DNA of 64,000 bases from Akkermansiaceae bacterium. Its GTDB lineage: Bacteria > Verrucomicrobiota > Verrucomicrobiia > Verrucomicrobiales > Akkermansiaceae. Within the stretch, counting starts at the first letter, position 1; each line of letters begins with the position of its first letter. The stretch is from the NCBI GenBank assembly GCA_905182405.1, contig CAJJBQ010000001.1:372001-436000 (forward strand). The letters run 5' to 3'. The translations under genes and the position numbers were made by a program. Of this stretch, positions 18,155 to 25,334 are shown piece by piece. Under the pieces are notes generated by a model. The model was not told the origin of the DNA and did no database searches. It saw nothing but the letters and a program-made list of their open reading frames with translations.

Positions 18155-20527
18155 ATGAGGCCTTTATCAACGCTTCTGCATATCGTCTCCGCGGTCTCCT
18201 TGACGGCTGGAGTTTCCTTGGCTGCCCAAAACCCGGCTGAAATTGTTCAAAGAGAATTTCACGATAAGATCGAGCCGCTTCTGCAGGACTATTGCTACGA
18301 CTGCCACGGGGATGGCGAGAAAAAGGGAGATCTCGCGCTGGATGAGTACGCGAACCCTTCTGCTCTCCTTGAGGATCGAAAAGTCTGGTTGCGAATTTGG
18401 GAGAATCTCAGGACGGAGATGATGCCTCCGGCTAAAAAGAAGTTCCAACCGACTTCCGATGAGAGGCATGAATTGGTTTCATGGATCGAAAAGCGAATCT
18501 TCGGTTTGGATCCCGAAAATCCAGATCCCGGACGGGTGACGATCCGACGGATGAATCGTGAGGAGTATCAAAATACCATCGGGGATGTTGTCGGGGTGCG
18601 CTTCAACGCGAATGACAATTTCCCCCCGGATGATACCGGATTCGGCTTTGATACCATTGGGGATGTGCTCACAATTTCACCGCTTCTGATGGAGAAGTAT
18701 CTCAATGCGGCAGGAGAGATCGCCTTGATGGCTCTGCCTTTGGACGCTGGTGAACCGAAGCCCGTCGAGATTGATGCTGGGAGCTTTAAAGACCGTGGCG
18801 GCAGCCAGACGGCTCGCTTCATGGAAGCTGATATTGCGCAAACGGTTGGAGCCAAACGCCGTTTGGATGCAGGTGGACAGTATGCTCTTGAGGTTTCCTA
18901 TTCTCTCGAAAGCGAAAAGGGACGTCCGAAGGGACAGACCGCGAAGTGGCGGATCTTCGTCGACGGAAAACAGCTTCGTGAAATCGAGATCGATTCCGAT
19001 AAACCGAATCGCGATCGGTTTGTCGTGAATCTCGAACTCACGAAAGGAGAGCACCAGTTTGAGTTCTCCATCGTTCCGGGTGAAAAGGGAGAAGGAGAGG
19101 GGACGGCCGGTGTGCGGGTTAGCAAATTCCGACTGAATCGTCTCGGGGTGGAAGACAGCTGGGACCTCTATCCAGAGAGTTATCAAAGGATTTTCGTCAA
19201 TGGTCTGCCCCCTGCCGGGAGGGAAGCGCAAGCAGTCTACATGCGGGAGATCGTGGAGAGCTTCGGCCTGCGGGCCTTTCGGCGTCCTCTTCGGAAGAGA
19301 ATGGGCGATCAGCTCACGGCATTGGCCCTCGTGAAATCCCGGGAAGAAGGAGCGAAGTTCGCCGATGGTGTTCGGCTGGCGGTCACTGCGACGCTGACCT
19401 CACCAAGTTTCCTTTTCCGAAGTGAGGTCCAGGCCGAGCCCGATAATCCGGGCAAGGTTGTCCCGATCGACGAGTATGCCCTGGCCTCGCGGCTTTCCTA
19501 CTTCCTTTGGAGCTCGGCCCCCGACAAAGGGTTGCTGGATCTGGCGGCGAAAGGAACGCTTCGAGAGAACTTGCGCAGCCAAGTTGATCGGATGCTGGGT
19601 GATGAAAAGGCGGACCGGATGGTCGAAAACTTTGTGGGTCAGTGGCTCCAGGCGCGCGACCTGTCAGGGCTGAGCATTGATGTGCGCCGCATCCTCCGGG
19701 AAAGGGATCGAGGAAAGGCTCAACGAGTTTTCAACCTCGGGACTCGGCGGGACATGAAAATCGAAACGGAGGAGTTCTTTCAGCATGTTCTTCTGAAAAA
19801 CCGCCCTATCCTAGAACTCCTCAATGCCAACTATTCCTTCCTCAATGAGAGCCTTGCCAAGTTCTACGGAGTCTCTGGAGTGCGAGGGAGCGAATTCCGG
19901 AAAGTGGAGTTTGACGAGAGCGCGCGGGGACGTGGTGGACTGCTGGGTCAGGGAACATTCCTCATTATCACTTCCCAATCGACGCGCACTTCTCCGGTGA
20001 AGCGCGGCCTCTTTGTTCTCGATAATATTCTGGGCACACCAGCCCCCCCGGCCCCGCCCAATGTGCCGGAGCTGGAGGAGACCGAGGAGAAGTTGAAGAA
20101 GGGTGCCACGATGCGGGAGCTCATGGAGGTGCATCGGAAGAAGGCCCTTTGCGCCTCATGCCATGAGCGCATGGATCCCATTGGTTTGGCCCTGGAAAAC
20201 TTCAATGCCCTCGGCCAATGGCGCGATGAAGAAGAGGGGGTAGTAATCGATAGTGCGGGAAAATTAGTCACAGGAGAGAAATTCACAAATGTCATGGAAC
20301 TCAAGACGATCCTGGCAACCTCTCGAAAACAGGATTTTTACCGCTGCCTGACCGAGAAGATGTTGACTTACGCGATCGGTCGTGGCGTGGAATATTACGA
20401 TGCTCCCACGGTCGATGCCATTATGGCACAGCTGGTGAAAGAAGGTGGTGGGATGAAGGATCTCATCTACGCGATCACCGGAAGTGTCCCTTTCCAAAAA
20501 CGACGCGGAGACGGAAGCTCTTTCTGA
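18155..20527 (+). CDS. DUF1587/1592/1588/1585 extracytoplasmic c-type cytochrome
   Basis: The 790-residue product begins with a Sec signal (to about residue 24). CYDCHGD at 47-53 is a PSCyt1-type heme motif. RRMNREEYQNTIGDVVGV (DUF1587), a sandwich domain that resembles a carbohydrate-binding module (SYSLESEKGRPKGQTAKWRI), FGLRAFRRPL (DUF1595), LASRLSYFLWSSAPDKGLLDL (DUF1592), LCASCHERMDPIGLALENF with a second heme site at C666 (DUF1588) and a DUF1585 end (MLTYAIGRGVEYYDAPT) follow. The whole set is the standard PVC architecture. Function is unproven; electron transfer with a sugar-oxidising partner is the usual inference. The DUF1552 partner gene starts 63 bases downstream, and the two form an operon. 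Confidence 0.92.
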   Translation: MRPLSTLLHIVSAVSLTAGVSLAAQNPAEIVQREFHDKIEPLLQDYCYDCHGDGEKKGDLALDEYANPSALLEDRKVWLRIWENLRTEMMPPAKKKFQPTSDERHELVSWIEKRIFGLDPENPDPGRVTIRRMNREEYQNTIGDVVGVRFNANDNFPPDDTGFGFDTIGDVLTISPLLMEKYLNAAGEIALMALPLDAGEPKPVEIDAGSFKDRGGSQTARFMEADIAQTVGAKRRLDAGGQYALEVSYSLESEKGRPKGQTAKWRIFVDGKQLREIEIDSDKPNRDRFVVNLELTKGEHQFEFSIVPGEKGEGEGTAGVRVSKFRLNRLGVEDSWDLYPESYQRIFVNGLPPAGREAQAVYMREIVESFGLRAFRRPLRKRMGDQLTALALVKSREEGAKFADGVRLAVTATLTSPSFLFRSEVQAEPDNPGKVVPIDEYALASRLSYFLWSSAPDKGLLDLAAKGTLRENLRSQVDRMLGDEKADRMVENFVGQWLQARDLSGLSIDVRRILRERDRGKAQRVFNLGTRRDMKIETEEFFQHVLLKNRPILELLNANYSFLNESLAKFYGVSGVRGSEFRKVEFDESARGRGGLLGQGTFLIITSQSTRTSPVKRGLFVLDNILGTPAPPAPPNVPELEETEEKLKKGATMRELMEVHRKKALCASCHERMDPIGLALENFNALGQWRDEEEGVVIDSAGKLVTGEKFTNVMELKTILATSRKQDFYRCLTEKMLTYAIGRGVEYYDAPTVDAIMAQLVKEGGGMKDLIYAITGSVPFQKRRGDGSSF

Positions 20528-20590
20528 GCTGGATTAGTACCGACCGATCATTCACTCTAGACATCAGAAATTTTTCAATAAGCCAAACCA

Positions 20591-21955
20591 ATGAATCAAC
20601 CAACCATCAATTTTGGACGCCGTAATTTTCTCCGTGGATTCGGAGCAAGTGTAGCCTTGCCCTCCTTTCGCTCCCTCGGAACTGAAGTGAAAGGGGCGGC
20701 TGCGGCACGAGGAGTGACGGCTACGGGAGCGCCCCTGCGAATGGCCTATCTCTACGTGCCTAATGGGGTGATCATGGACAAGTGGCGTCCTGAAGGAAGT
20801 GGCTCGGATTTTAAATTTAACGAGTCGATGGAATCGTTGAATGCGTTCAAGAATGACCTACAAATTATTAAAGGTCTGGAGCAGGCCAACGGTTGGGCGG
20901 GTTCAGATGGAGCGGGAGACCACGCACGAAGCGGAGCAACTTTCCTGACGGGAGCGCGTCCCAAAAAGACTGCAGGTTCGGATATCCGCTTGGGGATTTC
21001 AGCCGACCAGATGGCAGCGAGCCATTTTGGCTCTGAGACACGTTTGCCCTCACTGGAGTTGTCCTGTGATGCCGTCCGCAAGTCTGGGAATTGTGATTCC
21101 GGATACTCGTGCGCGTATCAGTACAACATGTCATGGCGCTCCGCCACCCAGCCTATGACACCGGAGTCGAATCCTCGTTTGGTCTTCGAACGCTTGTTTG
21201 GAGGAGGTTCCAACAATGAACGTAAGGATGGCCTTGTAAAGCGTCGGGCCGAGAAGCGCTCGATTCTGGATGTTGTCATGGACGATGCCCGTGCGATGAA
21301 CAATCAGCTTGGGAGAAACGACCGACAAAAACTCGATGAATACATCACGGGTATTCGCGAGATCGAGAGGCGCATCGAGAAGGCCGAGAGTTTCGGTCCA
21401 CCTCCCGAACCGGGTGTTGCCGCACCGGAAGAGGGCGTGCCGCGCGAATATCAGGATCACATCCGTCTTCTTTTCGATATGCTGCTCTTGGCCTTCAAAA
21501 CGGACCAGACCCGGATTTCTTCATTCCTCCTGGCCCACGATGGCAGTAATCGGAGCTTCTCCGGTCTGGGGGTCAATGAAGGACATCACGGTCTTTCTCA
21601 TCATAGACGGGCGCAGGATAAGATGGATAAGATCGCAAAAATCGATGCCTTTTACGTCAGGCAACTTTCCTATTTCCTTGAAAAAATGAAGGCCACCGAA
21701 GATGTCGATGGTAACACTCTCCTTCACAATTCCATGATCGTCTGGGGGAGCGGACTTTCCGATGCCGATCGCCACAGTCATGATGACCTTCCGATCATCG
21801 TGGCAGGAAATGCGGGCGGCAAATTCCTGACCGGACGCCACCTCGAACTTCCGGAGAAAACTCCCCTTAACAACCTCTACATGCGGATGTTGAGGGAATC
21901 CGGAGCACCAGTGGATCGGATCGGAGATTCGTCCGGAGTACTCAAAGGCATTTGA
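20591..21955 (+). CDS. DUF1552 protein, Tat-exported partner of the DUF1592 cytochrome
   Basis: The 454-residue protein has a Tat signal with twin arginines (FGRRNFLRGFGASVALPS, residues 8-25). Typical DUF1552 blocks follow: MAYLYVPNGVIMDKW, IIKGLEQANGW, GDHARSGATFLTGARPKKT, LPSLELSCD, SWRSATQPMTPESNPRLVFERLF, GIREIERRIEKAE and IVWGSGLSDADRHSHDDLPIIVAG. The family resembles DUF1501 and sulfatase/alkaline-phosphatase-like folds, but its reaction is unknown. It nearly always follows a DUF1592 gene, as here. The Tat route suggests that it folds, perhaps with a metal, before export. Confidence 0.92.
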   Translation: MNQPTINFGRRNFLRGFGASVALPSFRSLGTEVKGAAAARGVTATGAPLRMAYLYVPNGVIMDKWRPEGSGSDFKFNESMESLNAFKNDLQIIKGLEQANGWAGSDGAGDHARSGATFLTGARPKKTAGSDIRLGISADQMAASHFGSETRLPSLELSCDAVRKSGNCDSGYSCAYQYNMSWRSATQPMTPESNPRLVFERLFGGGSNNERKDGLVKRRAEKRSILDVVMDDARAMNNQLGRNDRQKLDEYITGIREIERRIEKAESFGPPPEPGVAAPEEGVPREYQDHIRLLFDMLLLAFKTDQTRISSFLLAHDGSNRSFSGLGVNEGHHGLSHHRRAQDKMDKIAKIDAFYVRQLSYFLEKMKATEDVDGNTLLHNSMIVWGSGLSDADRHSHDDLPIIVAGNAGGKFLTGRHLELPEKTPLNNLYMRMLRESGAPVDRIGDSSGVLKGI

Positions 21956-21996
21956 TGAGTTCTCTTTTTGTGGATGAATAAGTGCGGACGATTGGC

Positions 21997-22475
21997 TTAA
22001 CCCAAGGGATAGCCGTCAGATTGGTCCCGTTCCCATGATGGCTCTCTACTGTGTGATTGTGTCCGGGCAGGAGTTCTTGCCGCGATGGTGACGTATCCAA
22101 GGCCGCCGGAATCACAGAGCTTCCGGATATCGGCAAGAATGTCCGGGGCACCTTTTCGCCAAGAAAGGTCGTCCGAAAAGAGGGCTTCCGCATCCTCTAT
22201 TCCTTCGAGTAAGGTGAGCTGTTTCTTGATGCGGGCCCACTGTATTGATTGACCTGCCCGGGGATTTTCAGAGAAACCACCCCGCTCCGTCTGTAGTAAA
22301 CGATGTCATCGTCCAGCAAGAGGTTCTCCACGCCATGCCGACAACAGCGTTTTCGCATCCACACACCGCTGTCTTGAAAGACAATCTTGGCATAACCCGC
22401 CGGAGACAGTTGGAAACTTGGTAAACGCTTCGTCGAATCAGTAACTAGAGCGACGGGGGATCGTCTACTCAGCAA
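21997..22475 (-). pseudogene. Decayed continuation of a regulator gene, frameshifted
   Basis: Two overlapping minus-strand frames look coding but are not joined. The first (from 22475, TTG) reads TDSTKRLPSFQLSPAGYAKI and later GVENLLLDDDIVYY. The second, open from about 22312 to the TAA at 21997, has no start codon and reads LLQTERGGFSENPRAGQS, QWARIKKQLTLLEGIEDAEA and GAPDILADIRKLCDSGGLGY. They fit one protein with a frameshift near 22312. The winged-helix frame lies directly upstream, so the three pieces may be one broken regulator. No sensor family was recognised. The intact-gene alternative is unlikely because the better-looking frame lacks a start. Confidence 0.4.
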
Positions 22476-22477
22476 AC

Positions 22478-22780
22478 CTATTGACGAGAAATCGAAAGTT
22501 GTCCGGAGGGGAGTTGCCGAATCAATCCTGCCTTGAGGAGGCTCGTCACAGCGTCGAGACTTTCGATAACTGATGCCCCGGTGAGTTTTGAAATCTCGTC
22601 CGGGCTCGGGAATCGGTCTCCGGGTCGCAAGCGCCCACTCTGAAATGCCTCGTTCGCCAAGGCGATGACCTTAGATGATGATTCCGCTCTTTTCGGCTTC
22701 ACTTGACGAAACATCGGGTTCCGTTTGATAAAGCTTCGAATTCCTGGAAGACGGTAATTATTGATGAAAAATGGGTTCAT
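22478..22780 (-). CDS. Winged-helix (GntR-like) DNA-binding fragment
   Basis: The 100-residue product contains KVIALANEAFQSGRLRPGDR, FPSPDEISKLTGASVIESLD and VTSLLKAGLIRQLPSGQLSI, the order of helix, turn-helix and wing found in GntR-type regulators. It stops immediately after the wing, where a full regulator would continue into an effector domain. Coding-like sequence in other frames follows, so it may be the 5' part of a broken gene, or a small DNA-binding protein. A GAATCC-N17-GAATAC element shared with the fasciclin gene lies 30 bases before its start. Low certainty on function. Confidence 0.45.
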   Translation of the reverse strand: MNPFFINNYRLPGIRSFIKRNPMFRQVKPKRAESSSKVIALANEAFQSGRLRPGDRFPSPDEISKLTGASVIESLDAVTSLLKAGLIRQLPSGQLSISRQ

Positions 22781-22809
22781 GAATCTTAGTTAATTGTTCG
22801 TTCGATTAA

Positions 22810-22838
22810 GTATTCGCTCGAACCATAAAACTGGATTC
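22810..22838 (-). promoter_or_regulatory. Candidate promoter element GAATCC-N17-GAATAC
   Basis: On the minus strand GAATCC (22838-22833) is followed after 17 bases by GAATAC (22815-22810), 30 bases before the winged-helix frame. The same hexamer and spacing (GAATCC-N17-GAAGAC) lie upstream of the fasciclin gene. Spacing fits the -35/-10 of an ECF promoter. The role is inferred from only two matching sites. Confidence 0.35.
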
Positions 22839-22976
22839 AGAAAACCTTACTTTTCATCCAGATTTTGACCCGGCAATGAAGAGTAGGAGGATGCGGGCTG
22901 TGCGGGTGCCTTTGGCGAGCGCGGTCGAGAAGGGACCGTTCCTTGAGAAAGGCTGGCCAAAACGAGTGTCCAACCT

Positions 22977-23786
22977 TCAGGAAGTCTTGGCGAGAGCAAC
23001 CACGATCTCCTGCTTGGAAACCACGACCCCTCCGGATTGTTCCAGGGTGATCACAAAAGCTTGGGGATTGGTCACCATGAGTGGATTGCGGATCGGGATG
23101 ATCGCGGTGCCGTCATTGGCAGAGATATCAAAAACGCCGCCGTCTACAGGCTTTTCATCGCGGCCAGGATCGACAATCCAAAGCTGATATTGCTTGGCGC
23201 CAGGATCATTGGCAGGGAGGTTTGTGAGGCTCATGTAGCCTTCCTGAAGCGCATCACTCCAAACTACCGTTCCGGACATTTGATTGTAATTTTCCGTGCC
23301 GCCGAACTCGGATTGAATCAAATCGCCCGCTTTGGAGATCAAGGTTTTACGAGCTTCGCTCGAAGAGGCTTTTTCAGGAGCTGTCGCCATCAGGCTTTCT
23401 GGATCGACGGAATTCTTTTCAACAAAGGACTTGGCGACAAAAAGAACGGCGAAGAGTGCGGCTATTGACCAGGCGGCTTTTGACGAGGCAAGAAGTCCTT
23501 GCCACCTTGCCGGCCGGACAATGACTGCATTTTCTGGCTCGGCTTTGACAAATTCCGATATCCCGTTGTGGAGCTTCTTGAGTAACTCTTCGGGAAGGAC
23601 CGTATCCTCATTTGCAAGAAACTCAGCGTCTAAAGCAGCCGCGGCCAATTCAAGCGAGAGGTCGGCCTGGTTACTAGGGTTTGCGGAAAGCATTTTCCAA
23701 TCCTGAACCTCACTGGGAACAAGGTCACCGAGGATACGTCCAGCTTCGAGCTCTTCGAATCGGTCTGAGGTATCTTGGTTTTTCAT
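22977..23786 (-). CDS. RskA-type anti-sigma factor
   Basis: This 269-residue protein has an acidic cytoplasmic N-terminus (EELEAGRILGDLVPSEVQDW) typical of sigma-K-type anti-sigma factors, one transmembrane helix at about 104-121 (KAAWSIAALFAVLFVAKS), and a C-terminal RskA domain in the periplasm (SGTVVWSDALQEGYMSLTNL, YQLWIVDPGRDEKPVDGG, FVITLEQSGGVVVSKQEIVV). It would hold the ECF sigma factor at the membrane until cleaved. Its ATG overlaps the sigma gene's stop by 4 bases, which ensures coupled translation. The zinc-binding HxxxCxxC motif of ZAS anti-sigma factors is absent, as expected for RskA. The triggering signal is unknown. Confidence 0.88.
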   Translation of the reverse strand: MKNQDTSDRFEELEAGRILGDLVPSEVQDWKMLSANPSNQADLSLELAAAALDAEFLANEDTVLPEELLKKLHNGISEFVKAEPENAVIVRPARWQGLLASSKAAWSIAALFAVLFVAKSFVEKNSVDPESLMATAPEKASSSEARKTLISKAGDLIQSEFGGTENYNQMSGTVVWSDALQEGYMSLTNLPANDPGAKQYQLWIVDPGRDEKPVDGGVFDISANDGTAIIPIRNPLMVTNPQAFVITLEQSGGVVVSKQEIVVALAKTS

Positions 23787-24364
23787 GGGTTGGAGGGGGA
23801 TTGGCCGCTATCGAGGCGGCGAAATTTATTTCTAAGGTCAATCAAACCGCGCCTTAGCCGTGTCTTCACGGTGCCTAACGGAAGGCCGGTTTTTTCAACG
23901 ATCTCGGGATGGGTCATTCCCTCATCGAAGTGGAGGGAGAAAATTCGTTGAGTCTCTTCGGGCAGCTCCTTGAGTGCGGCGCGGACATCTTTGCTTTCGC
24001 AAAGTAGGGCGGCCGAGGATTCAGTTGAAGCATGAGGAAGGGAGTCAGCATCGGGTAGAGATTCAAATTGAGGTCTACGGCTTTCTTTACGGGCGAAATC
24101 GATGGCGCGTCGTCTGGCCAGTAGTCCTACGAAAGTAGATTCGGTCGCAATGGCGGGGTTGTAGCGTTTGGCGGACTTCCATAGATCAGTAAATGTTTCT
24201 TGGACGATGTCTTCCAATGCTGAGTGGTCCTGCACATGGCGCTTGGCAATGGACCAAACGAGAGGTCCGAATTTGGTGATGGACTGTTCCATGGCACGTT
24301 CATCACCTTGAGCCACCCTAAGGAGGACCATATTGGCTGAGGCTTCTTGCGATCTGTCTGTCAC
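23783..24364 (-). CDS. ECF RNA polymerase sigma factor (SigK-like group)
   Basis: The 193-residue protein has sigma region 2 (MVLLRVAQGDERAMEQSITK, HSALEDIVQETFTDLWKSAK, about 12-65, with FVGLLARRRAIDFARKE after it) and region 4 (LKELPEETQRIFSLHFDEGM, LPLGTVKTRLRRGLIDLR, about 130-180). It starts with GTG. The gene order sigma, then RskA-type anti-sigma, with a fasciclin-domain gene 87 bases upstream on the same strand, matches the sigK-rskA-mpt70/83 arrangement known from mycobacteria, so it belongs to the SigK-like ECF group. A strong inverted repeat and a GAATCC sequence lie in the upstream gap and may serve its promoter or end the fasciclin transcript. Confidence 0.9.
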   Translation of the reverse strand: MTDRSQEASANMVLLRVAQGDERAMEQSITKFGPLVWSIAKRHVQDHSALEDIVQETFTDLWKSAKRYNPAIATESTFVGLLARRRAIDFARKESRRPQFESLPDADSLPHASTESSAALLCESKDVRAALKELPEETQRIFSLHFDEGMTHPEIVEKTGLPLGTVKTRLRRGLIDLRNKFRRLDSGQSPSNP

Positions 24365-24405
24365 TAAAAGCGTGAACCTATGACGCGAATGGAAAAGTGT
24401 CCATC

Positions 24406-24429
24406 CTGGATTCTACCTCTAGAATCCAG
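24406..24429 (-). terminator. Nine-base-pair inverted repeat between fasciclin and sigma genes
   Basis: CTGGATTCT (24406-24414), a 6-base loop and AGAATCCAG (24421-24429) form a perfect stem. It lies 22 bases after the fasciclin stop. The minus-strand sequence after it has only a short TTTT run nine bases downstream, so it is a weak terminator candidate. Because its arms contain GAATCC, an operator or promoter role for the sigma gene is an alternative. Confidence 0.4.
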
Positions 24430-24451
24430 AATGGCGAAGTTACTAACCTGG

Positions 24452-24961
24452 TTACTTGGAAGGAGGAAGGATTACGGCGTCGATCACGTGGATCACACCG
24501 TTGGTGCAACCGATGTCCGCTTTCACAACCTTGGCAGAGCCGTTCAAAGTAAGTGCACCATCCTTTACGGCAAGTGCGATGTCCTTCTTGTTCAAGGCAG
24601 TAGCCTTCTTAAGAGTGACCGCAGTTTTGGCCATTACCTTGCCGGAAACGACGTGGTAGGTCAGGATCGCGATCAGCTTGGCCTTGTTCTCAGGCTTGAG
24701 GAGAGTCTCGACCGTCCCCTTGGGAAGCTTGGCGAATGCCGCATCGGTGGGAGCGAAGACGGTGAAAGGTCCTTTGCCCTTCATGGTCTCGACAAGATCA
24801 GCAGCTCCGAGAGCAGCAGCAAGAGTCTTAAATGAACCGGCGGCGACGGCGGTATCGACGATATCCATCTTGGCTTTTTTGCCTTCTTTGTGATGATCTG
24901 CCGAGGCAGGCGAAACGAGGGCGAAGAGTCCGAAGAGGAGGGAGGTAGCAAGTGCTTTCAT
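24452..24961 (-). CDS. Secreted fasciclin (FAS1) domain protein
   Basis: From the ATG at 24961 the product has 169 residues: a Sec signal ([20 protein letters not shown]), a short His/Lys-rich linker ([11 protein letters not shown]) and one FAS1 domain. The domain shows [20 protein letters not shown], the H1 block [30 protein letters not shown] and the H2 block [17 protein letters not shown]1 domains mediate adhesion or ligand binding outside the cell. An earlier ATG at 25003 gives a 14-residue extension without signal features. As in mycobacteria, the gene sits next to SigK-like and RskA-like genes, so it is probably their main target. A promoter-like element lies 59 bases upstream. Confidence 0.92.
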   Translation of the reverse strand: MKALATSLLFGLFALVSPASADHHKEGKKAKMDIVDTAVAAGSFKTLAAALGAADLVETMKGKGPFTVFAPTDAAFAKLPKGTVETLLKPENKAKLIAILTYHVVSGKVMAKTAVTLKKATALNKKDIALAVKDGALTLNGSAKVVKADIGCTNGVIHVIDAVILPPSK

Positions 24962-25019
24962 GGTATTATTTCTTTGGTTTAGTTTGGTTTTTTTGTGGCC
25001 CATTAGGGCTTACAGAAAG

Positions 25020-25048
25020 GTCTTCGTTAGATCGCTGGTTCTGGATTC
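25020..25048 (-). promoter_or_regulatory. Candidate ECF promoter GAATCC-N17-GAAGAC before the fasciclin gene
   Basis: On the minus strand GAATCC (25048-25043) and GAAGAC (25025-25020) are 17 bases apart, with the second box 58 bases before the ATG at 24961. It matches the element upstream of the winged-helix frame in both boxes (one base differs) and in spacing. Recognition by the neighbouring ECF factor is inference. Confidence 0.4.
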
Positions 25049-25136
25049 AAAAAGATTATTTTTTTTTGGCTCCCAAACCGCCGTCATAAAAAACAAATCT
25101 CAACACCGGTTGGCCCTTGGCGTATTTGAGAGCTTC

Positions 25137-25210
25137 TTTTCAAATTGGGGACCCGGGCTGAAACTGAAGATCTTCGCGCTTGCAGCCGATGATATTGAAG
25201 TTCTCAAGGG
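25137..25210 (-). repeat. Degenerate dispersed element, copy A
   Basis: This stretch is about three-quarters identical by eye over 45 bases to 29105-29152, and its other end resembles 29345-29372. On the minus strand it reads ENFNIIGCKREDLQFQPGSP and a stop, like the last residues of a lost open frame. It is the only structure in the 373-base gap 24962-25334. Its origin (an old transposase end, for example) cannot be shown. Confidence 0.35.
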
Positions 25211-25334
25211 CGAAGCCGGGTTTACCTACGCTGGGGGCAAGATTTAAGAGAAAGTTGATCTAATCTGACATTGCTGGGCTGGCATCAATTTGGTTTGTTT
25301 TTCGAGTGAAGGGCGCATGAGAGGGAATTGTTGA

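Noticed and set aside
18155..21955. DUF1592/DUF1552 pair as a recent duplicate of 57919-61329
   Set aside because: The proteins differ in length, inserts and most motif residues, so they are distant paralogues.
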